A DNA stretch of 51,815 nt from an uncultured Clostridia bacterium (GCA_944386805.1 CALXCO010000016.1:1-51815); one strand, 5' to 3'. Positions 40,124 through 50,979 are shown, counted from the stretch's first letter. Numbers and translations are program-made. Notes: a model not told the origin generated them from the sequence alone.

Positions 40124-41575
40124 ATGAATATGAATCGCAGTTTTGACAAACTCTCTGAGGAATGCGGCATTTTTGGCATCGTGACCTCTTCGGATGAAGC
40201 CGCCGGTATCACCTATAATGCCCTGCTGGCTCTCCAGCACCGGGGACAGGAAGGCGCCGGTATCGCCATTCAGAAGGGCGGCTCTATCCTCTATCATAAA
40301 AATGTCGGTCTGGTGAGCGAGGTTTTCAACAGCGAAGTCCTCTCCCGTCTTCCCAAAGCACACATGGCAATCGGCCATGTCCGCTACTCCACCACCGGCA
40401 CCAACTCTCAAAAAAATACCCAGCCTATGATCACCGAGTACCTGAAAGGCCGTATTGCCACCGCTCACAACGGGAATATTGTCAATGCCGCTGAAATTAA
40501 GGAGAAACTGGTTTCCGTGGGCTGTAATTTTGCCGCGACCAATGACTCGGAAGTCATCTCCTCACTGATCGGCTGGGAAGCCCTGCGGGGAGAATCAATT
40601 GAGGAAGCGGTCGCCGATGCTGCCAAACAGCTGCGCGGTGCATTTTCACTGGTTGTTCTTTCCAGCCGCAACAAACTGATTGCATTCCGTGACGGAGCCG
40701 GATTCCGTCCGCTCTGCCTGGGCAAAAACGATCGCGGCTGGGCGGTTGCTTCCGAATCCTGCGGACTGGACAGCGCCGGGTTTACCTTTGTCCGGGACAT
40801 CAAGCCGGGCGAGATGGTCGTCATCAACGCGGACGGCACCGTTGAAAGCCGGATGGTGATTGAAAATCAGAAAAAGGGCATGTGCATCTTTGAGTATGTT
40901 TATTTTGCCCGCACCGACTCGATCATCGACGGTCTGAGCGTTTACAACGCAAGAATTGCGATGGGCCGCCAGCTGGCAAAGGAATACCCTGTGGATGCGG
41001 ACATCGTCTGCGGCGTCCCCGACTCCGGTCTGGAAGCTGCGATGGGTTATGCACAGGAAAGCGGTCTGCCCTATCAGTTCGGTTTTGTCAAAAACCGGTA
41101 TATTGGGCGCAGCTTTATCTTTCCTTCCCAGGAACAGCGCGACGCAGCAGTCCGTCTCAAACTCAATCCCCTTTCGGTCAACCTGAAAGGCAAACGGGTC
41201 GTGCTGGTCGATGACTCGATCGTCCGCGGCACGACGTCCGCAAAAATTATCAAGAGCCTTAAACAGGCCGGAGCAAGTGAAGTGCATCTGCGCATCTCTT
41301 CTCCTCCTTTTAAACATACCTGCCATTTTGGCACCGATATCGACAGCGAGGAAAACCTGATCGCCAACCAGATGGATCTGGATGCGATCTGCCGCCGGAT
41401 TGGCGCGGACAGTCTCGGATACATCAGCATCGACGGGCTGAAAAAAGCCTGTGCGGGCTGCGGACTCTCTTTCTGTACCGGCTGCTTTACCGGAGAGTAC
41501 CCTGTCAATATTGGCAGCAGCCACACCAAAGCTCAATTTGAAGATATCCCGTCCGGAGGAACTGCCGAGTTTTAA
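40124..41575 (+). CDS. purF: Amidophosphoribosyltransferase
   Basis: PurF makes phosphoribosylamine from PRPP and glutamine, the first step of purine synthesis. The start at the ATG at 40124 (483 residues) gives a 13-residue propeptide before the catalytic CGIFGIV, as in Bacillus-type enzymes; the upstream 19 codons lack a ribosome binding site. The Fe-S ligand cysteines are in GMCIFEYVYF, KHTCHFGTDI and CAGCGLSFCTGCF. The PRPP loop is VVLVDDSIVRGTT. It sits apart from other pur genes. Confidence 0.93.
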   Translation: MNMNRSFDKLSEECGIFGIVTSSDEAAGITYNALLALQHRGQEGAGIAIQKGGSILYHKNVGLVSEVFNSEVLSRLPKAHMAIGHVRYSTTGTNSQKNTQPMITEYLKGRIATAHNGNIVNAAEIKEKLVSVGCNFAATNDSEVISSLIGWEALRGESIEEAVADAAKQLRGAFSLVVLSSRNKLIAFRDGAGFRPLCLGKNDRGWAVASESCGLDSAGFTFVRDIKPGEMVVINADGTVESRMVIENQKKGMCIFEYVYFARTDSIIDGLSVYNARIAMGRQLAKEYPVDADIVCGVPDSGLEAAMGYAQESGLPYQFGFVKNRYIGRSFIFPSQEQRDAAVRLKLNPLSVNLKGKRVVLVDDSIVRGTTSAKIIKSLKQAGASEVHLRISSPPFKHTCHFGTDIDSEENLIANQMDLDAICRRIGADSLGYISIDGLKKACAGCGLSFCTGCFTGEYPVNIGSSHTKAQFEDIPSGGTAEF

Positions 41576-41634
41576 CCAGTCGTTTCTCCGCACAGGTACA
41601 GACACACCCTATTGCGAAAGGAATGGTCAAAATC

Positions 41635-42711
41635 ATGGACAAGACCGCATATTTGATTCTGGAAAACGGAAAAGTATTCGAAGGCAAAAGCTTCGGTGCA
41701 GAAGGTTCTGTAACCGGAGAAGTTGTATTTACCACCGCAATGACCGGTTATCTGGAAACGTTGACCGATCCCAGTTACTACGGCCAGATTGTCGTGCAGA
41801 CCTTTCCGCTGATCGGCAATTATGGCGTGATTCCGGAAGATTTCGAGAGTGCCGGACCCTGCCTGAAGGGCTACATTGTCCGGGAGGTATGCGACGCTCC
41901 CTCCAACTTCCGTTGTGAAGGGAAACTGAATGACTACCTCAAACAGTCCGGCATCATCGGCCTGTATGGCATTGACACCCGCCAGCTGACCCGTATTATC
42001 CGGGAACACGGCGTTATGAACGGCCGGATTGTGACCGACCCCAACGAGGCGGATATGGAAGAAATCCGTTCTTACCTGGTCAAAGACGCCGTTGAGTCTG
42101 TCTCGACCGGCAAAAAATATGTGCTGACACCCGACGAAATCAAACGCAGAATTGTTCTGTGGGACTTCGGCGCAAAGATGAACATTGAACGGGAGCTGGT
42201 CAAACGCGGCTGTGAGGTTACCGTCGTTCCCGCCGGTACAACCGCTGAGGAACTGCTTGCACTCAAACCTGACGGCGTCATGCTCTCCAACGGACCTGGC
42301 GACCCGGCAGAAAACACCGGCATTATTGCTGAACTGAAAAAGGTTGCGGATTCGGGCACTCCGATTTTCGGTATCTGCCTGGGCCATCAGCTGCTCGCAC
42401 TGGCTGAAGGCGCAAAAACCGTCAAACTCAAATACGGCCACCGTGGTGCCAACCAGCCGGTCAAAAACCTGTCGAACGACCGTATTTTTGTCAGCTCTCA
42501 GAACCACGGCTATGCAGTTGACATCAACGCACTGCCTGCAAACGGCGTGATGAGCTATGAGAACGCCAACGACGGAACCTGTGAGGGCATCCGTTATCTG
42601 GATATTCCCGCGTTTACCGTACAGTTCCACCCGGAAGCCTGCGGCGGACCGCACGACACCAACTTCCTGTTCGACGAATTTGTTGAAATGGTTGACAAGC
42701 ATCGGGCATAA
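41635..42711 (+). CDS. carA: Carbamoyl-phosphate synthase small subunit
   Basis: CarA releases ammonia from glutamine for CarB. The preferred start at the ATG at 41635 (MDKTAYLILENGKVFEG, 358 residues) lies 12 bases after AAAGGA; an ATG at 41623 abuts that site. The class I amidotransferase triad is GICLGHQLLAL (Cys) and FHPEACGGP (His, Glu). carB does not follow: dapF does, after a gap with a hairpin. The large subunit must be encoded elsewhere. Confidence 0.93.
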   Translation: MDKTAYLILENGKVFEGKSFGAEGSVTGEVVFTTAMTGYLETLTDPSYYGQIVVQTFPLIGNYGVIPEDFESAGPCLKGYIVREVCDAPSNFRCEGKLNDYLKQSGIIGLYGIDTRQLTRIIREHGVMNGRIVTDPNEADMEEIRSYLVKDAVESVSTGKKYVLTPDEIKRRIVLWDFGAKMNIERELVKRGCEVTVVPAGTTAEELLALKPDGVMLSNGPGDPAENTGIIAELKKVADSGTPIFGICLGHQLLALAEGAKTVKLKYGHRGANQPVKNLSNDRIFVSSQNHGYAVDINALPANGVMSYENANDGTCEGIRYLDIPAFTVQFHPEACGGPHDTNFLFDEFVEMVDKHRA

Positions 42712-42761
42712 TAAAAACAGATAAAAACTGCTCGCAACCACACCCCCGGATGATATCGGTT

Positions 42762-42789
42762 ACTTTTCCCCGCTTATGCGGGGAAAAGT
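42762..42789 (+). terminator. Perfect hairpin between carA and dapF
   Basis: Arms ACTTTTCCCCGC and its complement around a four-base TTAT loop. It is followed by GTTTCC rather than a T-run, so it may only partly terminate, or it may protect the 3' end of the carA message. Confidence 0.5.
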
Positions 42790-42825
42790 GTTTCCAGCCG
42801 ATACCGGATATAAGGAGATGGGATG

Positions 42826-43683
42826 ATGAAAATCAATTTTACCAAAATGCACGGCTGTGGAAATGATTACATCTATGTAGATATGTTCCATACGCCGGAA
42901 TTTGACTACCAAAAAGCAGCCATTGCTCTGTCCGACCGTCATTTCGGTATCGGCGGAGACGGCATCATTCTGGTCTGCCCGTCCGACCATGCCGACGCAA
43001 AAATGCGGATTTTCAATGCGGACGGCAGTGAAGGCATGATGTGCGGAAATGGTATCCGCTGTGTCGGTAAATACGTTTACGACAGTGGCATTGCACGCAA
43101 AGATCAGCTGAAAATTGACTCGCTCAGCGGCGTAAAAACGCTGGATATGACGATTGAAAACGGCAAGGCGGTCGCAGCACGGGTCGATATGGGACCTGCT
43201 ATCCTCACCCCCCGCGAAATTCCGGTCAATCTGCCGGGTGAAACCGCCATCAATGTTTCGATCAATGCAGATGGTGTGGAACGCAAAATGACCTGTGTCT
43301 CGATGGGCAATCCACATGCCGTCATTTTTGTCGATCATGACCCGATGGAGCTGGAACTGGAAAAAATCGGGCCGCTGTTTGAACACCATCCCCTCTTCCC
43401 GCAGCGGGTCAACACTGAGTTTGTGCAGGTGATTGATCAGCATACTTTGAAAATGCGGGTTTGGGAACGTGGCAGCGGGGAAACCTGGGCCTGTGGAACC
43501 GGGACCTGTGCATCGGCAGTCGCCGCGGTACTAAACGGATACTGTCCCAAAGGAGAGGATATTCTGGTCCATCTGCGTGGTGGCGACCTGACCATCCGCT
43601 ATACCGACCAGACTGTTTACATGACCGGTCCGGCAACAACTGCCTTTACCGGAAGTGTTGATCTTGCGGATTATGGAATCTGA
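42826..43683 (+). CDS. dapF: Diaminopimelate epimerase
   Basis: DapF converts LL-DAP into meso-DAP for peptidoglycan and lysine, using two cysteines and no cofactor. The catalytic pair is in MMCGNGIRC and ACGTGTCAS. The start is one of two adjacent ATGs (42823 or 42826); AAGGAG is five or eight bases away, which favours 42826 (MKINFTKMHGCGNDYI, 285 residues). With dapL 1.8 kb downstream it forms the aminotransferase route. Confidence 0.93.
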   Translation: MKINFTKMHGCGNDYIYVDMFHTPEFDYQKAAIALSDRHFGIGGDGIILVCPSDHADAKMRIFNADGSEGMMCGNGIRCVGKYVYDSGIARKDQLKIDSLSGVKTLDMTIENGKAVAARVDMGPAILTPREIPVNLPGETAINVSINADGVERKMTCVSMGNPHAVIFVDHDPMELELEKIGPLFEHHPLFPQRVNTEFVQVIDQHTLKMRVWERGSGETWACGTGTCASAVAAVLNGYCPKGEDILVHLRGGDLTIRYTDQTVYMTGPATTAFTGSVDLADYGI

Positions 43684-43703
43684 AAATATGCGCAGCCAAA
43701 TAA

Positions 43704-45368
<1,665 letters not shown>

Positions 45369-45442
45369 TCTACAGACAGAAAAAAGGCCGCTCAATTGCG
45401 GCCATCTAAGGAATAATTATAAACTTCAAGGAGGACAAACCC

Positions 45443-46627
45443 ATGAAAATCAATCAGCACTATCTGGAACTGGAAAAAAGCTACCTCTTTACCATGATTG
45501 GCAGAAAAGTTGCACAGTTCCAGCAGGAGCACCCGGAAGTCGACATCATCCGTCTGGGAATTGGTGATGTAACCCTCCCGCTCTGCCCGGCAGTTGTCGA
45601 GGCGCTGGAAGGCGCCAGCGCAGAAATGGGCGTCAAGGAGACTTTCCACGGCTATGGTCCGGAACAGGGATATGATTTTCTGAAAGAAAAGATCGCCGGC
45701 TATTATGCTGAAAAAGGTGTCACCCTTGCGCTGGACGAGATTTTCATCAGTGATGGTGCAAAATCCGATATCGGCAATATCCTTGACCTGTTTGACGCTG
45801 ACAACACGGTCCTGATTCCCGACCCCGTCTACCCGGTATATGTCGACACCAACATCATGGCCGGCCGCAAGGTTGTCTTTGCAAACGCCGATGCTTCCAA
45901 TGGTTTCCTCCCGCTGCCGGATGAAAATACCGATGCAGATATCATCTATATCTGCTCGCCCAACAACCCCACCGGTGCCGTTTACGATCATGCCGGCCTG
46001 AAAGCATGGGTTGATTACGCCAAAAAGCGGGATGCAGTCATCCTGTTTGATGCGGCATACGAAAGTTTTGTTTCTGATCCGTCTCTGCCCCGTTCGATTT
46101 ATGAGGTAGAAGGTGCGAAAGAAGTCGCAATCGAATTCTGCTCCTTCTCCAAGACTGCCGGATTTACCGGCACCCGCTGCGGTTATACCATCGTACCTGA
46201 AGCACTGGTGCGCGGCGGCGTCGCACTGAACGGCCTCTGGCTGAGACGCCAGACCACCAAGTTCAACGGTGTTCCCTACATCATCCAAAAAGGTGCAGCA
46301 GCTGTCTTTACCGAAGAAGGCCGCCGTCAGACGATGGCCAACATCGATTATTACCGGGAAAATGCCCGAATTCTGGCCGACACTCTTGACCGGCTGGGCA
46401 TCCGCTACACCGGCGGCAAAAACTCCCCCTATATCTGGATGGAGTGCCCCAATGGTATGAAGAGCTGGGATTTCTTTGATTACCTGCTGGAAAAGTCCGG
46501 CGTTGTCGGCACTCCCGGCGCCGGATTCGGTGTCAATGGCGAAGGTTATTTCCGTCTGACCGCTTTCAATGACCATGAAAACACTGCTAAGGCAGCAAAG
46601 AGAATGGAAGAACTGCTGAGCAAATAA
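45443..46627 (+). CDS. dapL: LL-diaminopimelate aminotransferase
   Basis: DapL makes LL-DAP directly from tetrahydrodipicolinate with glutamate, bypassing the acylated intermediates. The 394-residue PLP enzyme has MKINQHYLELEKSYLFTMIGRKV, LGIGDVTLPLCPAVVEAL, ICSPNNPTGAVYD and the PLP lysine in EFCSFSKTAGFTGTRCGY. It follows pyrG after 74 bases with its own AAGGAGG site. DapL, DapF and Ddh are all encoded in the window. Confidence 0.93.
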   Translation: MKINQHYLELEKSYLFTMIGRKVAQFQQEHPEVDIIRLGIGDVTLPLCPAVVEALEGASAEMGVKETFHGYGPEQGYDFLKEKIAGYYAEKGVTLALDEIFISDGAKSDIGNILDLFDADNTVLIPDPVYPVYVDTNIMAGRKVVFANADASNGFLPLPDENTDADIIYICSPNNPTGAVYDHAGLKAWVDYAKKRDAVILFDAAYESFVSDPSLPRSIYEVEGAKEVAIEFCSFSKTAGFTGTRCGYTIVPEALVRGGVALNGLWLRRQTTKFNGVPYIIQKGAAAVFTEEGRRQTMANIDYYRENARILADTLDRLGIRYTGGKNSPYIWMECPNGMKSWDFFDYLLEKSGVVGTPGAGFGVNGEGYFRLTAFNDHENTAKAAKRMEELLSK

Positions 46628-46640
46628 CTGAGCATCTATA

Positions 46641-46681
46641 AAAATGCGCGGAGCCTGTTATTCAGGTTCCGCGCATTTTTT
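46641..46681 (+). terminator. Terminator of dapL
   Basis: Arms AAAATGCGCGGA and TCCGCGCATTTT, with an inner CCTG/CAGG stem, ending in TTTTTT. A/T runs on both sides allow it to serve the converging minus-strand gene too. Confidence 0.9.
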
Positions 46682-46699
46682 ATCGCACAGTTTCCATCC

Positions 46700-47926
46700 T
46701 CAGCCGTTAAGACTTGCGGCAAACATTCTGACCCATTCGTCGATCGAAAGAGAATCCTCCCTAAACTGCATCAAATCAGCCTGCCAAACTTCACTGCCCT
46801 TTACCAGCACCACCGCGCATCCCATCGGATAGGCGGAATAAGCGACGGCACTATCCACGCCCAGCTCTTCCGCAGATGGAATATCAAAGAACTGGAACCG
46901 GTCTTTTTTGACCTCACGCTTGCTGCTGATCGGATATTCCGCCGCCAGTTCGCGTGCAAGCCAGTCAGCACGCATATCGGTATAGGTGACATACATCGCG
47001 CAGTCGATTCTGCGGCCGTCCTCCATCGTAAACTCGCCGGATTCGTTGCTTTGGATAACTGTTCCTGCCAGCCAGTCGGAAGAGACGGTAATCTTGTTGG
47101 TATAATCCATCGCTTTATCCCGATCAAAACTGCCCTCAACTCCAATTTCGGACAATCGCAGATAGGGCAATTCTCCCTGATATTCAGTGATTGGTATCTC
47201 ATTCGGGTTCTCGACACTGTTCATCCAATACGCACATGCACCAACAACCCAGACAACTGCCACCAGCACACTGAGCAACCTTCCGGCCCGATAACCAAAG
47301 GCATGTTTTTTCCAGTCCTTTTTTCGGTCCGGCTGGTTTCCTTCCAGCAACTTTTTGCGTAGACGGCGAATCATCAGCACCCTTTTAATACCAAATACCA
47401 TCTCTCCAATTATCATCACAGCCGTCAGCAGTACCAGCCAACTGCTATATTGCAGCGCCAACAGAAGCCAGCACCGCCCATACCAGGTCAGCCCCAACAA
47501 CAACAAAACCCATAACACATTCACAATGGCACTGTCACGCCCATCCTTCCGGACATACGAAAGGGCCATTGCCTGGACAGACGGGTCGGTATTCAGTTCC
47601 GGTGCATCCGGGTCATCACAGGCATAAATATAAAACTGTCCGCATTTGGTCAGATACTCCCAGCCCAGCTCGCCGCTCATCTCAACAGCCTCTGCGTCCG
47701 GCTCACCACCTGATTCTGAGAGAAAGCTGGTGCTTCTCTGAGCCGCTTCCAGCCGGTAACGGACTGTTTTGGGTTCACCCTGCTCAAAGCTGGTAAAGCC
47801 GCCAAAATGCGCTTCTTTCCGCAGGAACAGCCCTTCTTGTGCCATGCTTTCCAGCCAGCTTTCGATTCCCTCCACATCATACCATGGACAGGGTACCAGC
47901 CGGTACACTCTTTTTCCGATCTTCAT
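46700..47926 (-). CDS. DUF2812-like membrane protein (long form)
   Basis: A 408-residue protein. The ATG at 47926 (MKIGKRVYRLVPCPWYDVEGIESWLESMAQEGLF) follows AGGAGG; upstream codons would cover that site. The N-terminal ~130 residues resemble DUF2812 (YDVEGIESWLESMAQEGLFL...FEQGEPKTVRYRLEAA...GWEYLTKCGQFYIY). Two to three membrane helices (~155-205) and one more (~240-262) follow, then a C-terminal ~140-residue domain with no family that I recognise. It is co-transcribed with a PadR regulator, like the shorter homologue at 24559. Confidence 0.82.
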   Translation of the reverse strand: MKIGKRVYRLVPCPWYDVEGIESWLESMAQEGLFLRKEAHFGGFTSFEQGEPKTVRYRLEAAQRSTSFLSESGGEPDAEAVEMSGELGWEYLTKCGQFYIYACDDPDAPELNTDPSVQAMALSYVRKDGRDSAIVNVLWVLLLLGLTWYGRCWLLLALQYSSWLVLLTAVMIIGEMVFGIKRVLMIRRLRKKLLEGNQPDRKKDWKKHAFGYRAGRLLSVLVAVVWVVGACAYWMNSVENPNEIPITEYQGELPYLRLSEIGVEGSFDRDKAMDYTNKITVSSDWLAGTVIQSNESGEFTMEDGRRIDCAMYVTYTDMRADWLARELAAEYPISSKREVKKDRFQFFDIPSAEELGVDSAVAYSAYPMGCAVVLVKGSEVWQADLMQFREDSLSIDEWVRMFAASLNG

Positions 47927-47939
47927 TCCGCAGCCCTCC

Positions 47940-48254
47940 TTAATGCAGCGGTTCACTGTCTGCATCCTCGATACAACGGCGCAGACGCTCCACCTCTTCC
48001 CGATACGCTTCACGGCCTTTTTCGGTTATACGATAGGTACGCTTGCGACCCTCGACTTCAATTTCCTCAATGTATTTGACCTTCTCAAACTTTCCCAGAA
48101 TCGTATACAGTGTTGCAGGTCCCAGCCGGAGCCGTCCGCCTGTCTTCTGTTCAATAAATGCCGCTGCGTCAATCCCGCACATTGGCTGGCGGCAAAACGC
48201 CATCAACAGATAAAACATCGATTCTGTCAAACCATCGAGTGATTTTTTGGGCAT
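47940..48254 (-). CDS. PadR-family transcriptional regulator
   Basis: A 104-residue winged-helix protein with LTESMFYLLMAFCRQPMCGIDAAAFIEQKTGG, the wing LRLGPATLYTILGKFEKVKYI and RKRTYRITEKGREAYREEVERLRR. The start at the ATG at 48254 has GAAGGTGA upstream. It precedes the DUF2812-like gene by 13 bases. A perfect dyad overlaps the promoter, so it probably represses itself and its partner. Confidence 0.9.
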   Translation of the reverse strand: MPKKSLDGLTESMFYLLMAFCRQPMCGIDAAAFIEQKTGGRLRLGPATLYTILGKFEKVKYIEEIEVEGRKRTYRITEKGREAYREEVERLRRCIEDADSEPLH

Positions 48255-48272
48255 CTGTTCACCTTCTTTTGC

Positions 48273-48331
48273 CAATATCGTTAGTTGATATCATCTAACG
48301 ATATTGTAACATGACCATTGCCTGCTGTCAA
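48273..48331 (-). promoter_or_regulatory. PadR promoter with perfect operator dyad
   Basis: On the minus strand: -35 TTGACA (48326-48331), 17 bases, -10 TACAAT (48303-48308). The dyad CAATATCGTTAG-N10-CTAACGATATTG (48273-48306, twelve-base perfect arms) overlaps the -10 and the transcription start. Its ATATCG/CGATAT half-sites recur in the dyad of the other PadR unit. Confidence 0.8.
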
Positions 48332-48398
48332 TCCCCTTTCAGACAATAGACAAAAAATGTGCGGTATGTTAAGATAAAAAGCAAAGGAGGCGGACGGT

Positions 48399-49607
48399 AT
48401 GCGCCAAAATAATGGTTTTTCAGAAACAGATGTCCGACAGGATGAAAAATGGATGGGTATCTGGATTCGCCAGACACGACTGGAAAAGAACTGGAGCCAG
48501 GATGGGCTCTGTAAGGGAATCTGTGCAGTCTCCTACCTTTCCAAAATCGAACAGGGCAAGGTTATTCCTGCACCCGAAATCCTCCATGCACTCGCCGCAA
48601 AACTGGACAGCCGATGGGGAACAGACCCGGATGTCCTTAATCGTTACCAGGAATTGGTTGAGGCGCAGTATCGGTACATTTTTACACTGAATCCCACCGA
48701 CCGAGCAGAGATTGCCGCAAAATTTCAGGAAAACAGTGCTGCCATGGCCGCAAGCCCTTTTCTGCTCGACCGGTTATTGCTGGAAATATGGTTTGGCTGC
48801 CGTCCCCACAGTGAGCTGGACGGTCTCCGGCCATTTCTTGGCGCAATGACCAGCCGTCAGCATCAGCTGTATCTGATGCTGACCGACAGTCTGACTTCGG
48901 TGCAGCTGTATCCGTCGCCATATACCTGCTATTGGGCAGGCATCAATGCGTATGAAAAAGGGTATTACACCCATGCGGTTGAACTGCTGACCCGTGCATA
49001 TAATCTTGCAGCAGAAGACGGGGAACTCTACCTGCAAACCAACTGCCGGACATTTATCGGCAACTGCTATGCCAACATGCTGAATATCGAACAGATGCAG
49101 CGCCATTATCAGGCCGCCCGAAAGATGGCGCAGGCTCTGGGACAACAGGACGAACTGAGAAGTATCGACTATAATCTCGCATCCACTCAGTTGGAAACAG
49201 GGGATTTCGAACCGGCACGCAGATATTTTTCCAGCCTTTCTGATCCTTCAGAAATAGAACTGCACAAGCTGGCAATCTGCTGCGAAAAGCTGGGCGACCG
49301 GTCGGCAGCACTCGACGCATTGCATCGTGCACGCACAGCCCATCAGGAATACCCTGACAGGGAAGTCACCGACAAACTCTGTGAAATTGTACATTACCGG
49401 CTGACCCATCCCGATTACCTGTCTGATAATGGATATGGAGAGCTGTTACTGAGCACCTTTGCAGAAATACGCAAAAAATTGCCCGCTGGATACGCCGGAT
49501 TTCACCTGCCATGGGTACTGGAGTGGTACCGGGAACACCGGCTTTACAAGGATGCTTTTCAACTTTTGCTGGATTTTCCTGAATACAGCAAGATACATGC
49601 CGGTTAA
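48399..49607 (+). CDS. XRE-type regulator with TPR-like C-terminal domain
   Basis: A 402-residue protein. An N-terminal XRE domain (~18-75: WIRQTRLEKNWSQDGLCKGICAVSYLSKIEQGKVIPAPEILHALAAKL) is followed by ~320 residues of helical repeats, with TPR-like pairs such as YYTHAVELLTRAYNLAAEDGELYLQTN. This shape is shared by peptide-sensing regulators of the Rgg/PlcR/PrgX kind, but no peptide gene was found. AAAGGAGG precedes the ATG. The MFS gene downstream has a palindromic promoter and is the likely target. Confidence 0.82.
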   Translation: MRQNNGFSETDVRQDEKWMGIWIRQTRLEKNWSQDGLCKGICAVSYLSKIEQGKVIPAPEILHALAAKLDSRWGTDPDVLNRYQELVEAQYRYIFTLNPTDRAEIAAKFQENSAAMAASPFLLDRLLLEIWFGCRPHSELDGLRPFLGAMTSRQHQLYLMLTDSLTSVQLYPSPYTCYWAGINAYEKGYYTHAVELLTRAYNLAAEDGELYLQTNCRTFIGNCYANMLNIEQMQRHYQAARKMAQALGQQDELRSIDYNLASTQLETGDFEPARRYFSSLSDPSEIELHKLAICCEKLGDRSAALDALHRARTAHQEYPDREVTDKLCEIVHYRLTHPDYLSDNGYGELLLSTFAEIRKKLPAGYAGFHLPWVLEWYREHRLYKDAFQLLLDFPEYSKIHAG

Positions 49608-49647
49608 TTGGGCTTTTTGAAGTAATTTTCCCAAAATATCCCCCTTT

Positions 49648-49686
49648 CCTTTCACTAAAGCAACCTGTTATACTGGTAGTGAAAGG
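49648..49686 (+). promoter_or_regulatory. MFS promoter within a perfect inverted repeat
   Basis: CCTTTCACTA (49648-49657) and TAGTGAAAGG (49677-49686) are perfect ten-base arms around a 19-base centre that holds the -10 TATACT (49669-49674). The -35 is poor, so an activator or a repressor at this dyad is likely. The downstream arm includes the AAAGGA ribosome binding site. Confidence 0.65.
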
Positions 49687-49697
49687 AAGTGTTCCCA

Positions 49698-50936
49698 TTG
49701 TCTAATACCCTTTGGAGCAAAAATTATACCTTTGTAACCCTCGCGACCATCCTCGGTGCTGCCGGAGGCATTGCCGGAAATTTTGCGCTGTCGTTTCTGG
49801 TTTACGATGAAACCGGAAGTACGCTTGCAGCGGCTATTCTAGTTGCGATACAGGTTTTCCCAAATTTCCTAATTCCGCTGCTGGTTTCCCCGATCATGGA
49901 CCGACTGCCGAGAAAACCGTTTCTAGTCGGCGGCGATCTGGTGAACGGAGCATTGTACGCTGCGGCAGGAATTTATCTGCTGTTTCAACCATTTTCCTAT
50001 ACCGGCTATCTGTTTTTCTCGTTGCTGCTGGCCAGTCTCTCTTCATTTGACGGGTTGGCTTACAATGCTATCTTTCCCCGGCTCATCCCAGACGGATTTG
50101 AAGAAAAGGGATACACCATCTCAACGATGATTTACCCGGTTTTAAACGTCGTCATGATGCCGCTGGCAGCACTGCTGCTGGATGTAATCGGCGTAGCCTG
50201 GATTCTGGTCATACAGGGGATTCTGTCAGTATTCGCAGCATTAATTGAAAGCAATATAGAACTGGTTGAGCATAGAAAAAAAGGCGGTCATTTTTCCCTG
50301 TCGGAATGGAAAAATGACCTTGTGGAAGCGGTAAAACTTTTAAAGAACGACTCCGGTCTGTGCAGCACCTATATCTATATGGCAGTGACCAACGGGGTCG
50401 GCAACGCATTTTCTCCGATTCTAGTCGCGTTTTTCCGTACCGCCGCCGGCTTTACCATCGCAATGTATTCCTTTTTCTCTGCGGCGGAATTTATCGGCAG
50501 AAGTATCGGTGGGTTTATCCACTATCATATCACGATACCCCCGAAAAAACGCTTCAGGTTTGTATTTTCTGTCTACCAGATGTACGAAGCGATGGATATG
50601 ATTCTGTTATGGCTCCCCTATCCGCTGATGCTTGTCAACCGCTCCCTCTGCGGTTTTCTCGGCATCAACAGCGCCATCATGCGGCAGGCCGCTGTCCAGA
50701 AATACATTCCGGACGATTACCGGGCAAGATTAAATGCGCTGGATACCGTGCTTTCCTCCGCTGGATTATGTATATTTAGTCTCGCCATCGGAGCATTGGG
50801 AGAGCTGCTCGACTATCGACTGTGTCTGACGGTCGGGGGATTGTTTACATCGATTGTTCTCTGGGCAACGGTCTGGAAACACCGTTCAAGTGTTAAAAAA
50901 ATATACGAATACGAAGTCCCCAAAGAAAAAGGCTGA
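49698..50936 (+). CDS. Major facilitator superfamily transporter
   Basis: A 412-residue, 12-helix MFS protein resembling drug or metabolite exporters (LATILGAAGGIAGNFALSFLVYDETGSTLAAAIL; the A-motif-like SPIMDRLPRKPFLVGGD loop). The start is probably the TTG at 49698 with AAAGGA nine bases before it; the GTG at 49689 touches that site. The substrate is unknown. A helical hairpin at 50938-50977 (TTTTCCACA/TGTGGAAAA) lies between it and the next, convergent gene. Confidence 0.85.
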   Translation: MSNTLWSKNYTFVTLATILGAAGGIAGNFALSFLVYDETGSTLAAAILVAIQVFPNFLIPLLVSPIMDRLPRKPFLVGGDLVNGALYAAAGIYLLFQPFSYTGYLFFSLLLASLSSFDGLAYNAIFPRLIPDGFEEKGYTISTMIYPVLNVVMMPLAALLLDVIGVAWILVIQGILSVFAALIESNIELVEHRKKGGHFSLSEWKNDLVEAVKLLKNDSGLCSTYIYMAVTNGVGNAFSPILVAFFRTAAGFTIAMYSFFSAAEFIGRSIGGFIHYHITIPPKKRFRFVFSVYQMYEAMDMILLWLPYPLMLVNRSLCGFLGINSAIMRQAAVQKYIPDDYRARLNALDTVLSSAGLCIFSLAIGALGELLDYRLCLTVGGLFTSIVLWATVWKHRSSVKKIYEYEVPKEKG

Positions 50937-50937
50937 G

Positions 50938-50977
50938 TTTTCCACAATCAACTGTGTATGCTGTGAAATGTGGAAAA
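50938..50977. terminator. Convergent hairpin between the MFS gene and the amidase gene
   Basis: Perfect arms TTTTCCACA and TGTGGAAAA around a 22-base loop, between the two converging stop codons. The T-runs are short, so it is a modest terminator. Confidence 0.5.
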
Positions 50978-50979
50978 TT

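Noticed and set aside
45389-45406. Terminator after pyrG
   Set aside because: A perfect GGCCGC/GCGGCC hairpin exists, but there is no T-run on the plus strand; the A-run is on the wrong side.
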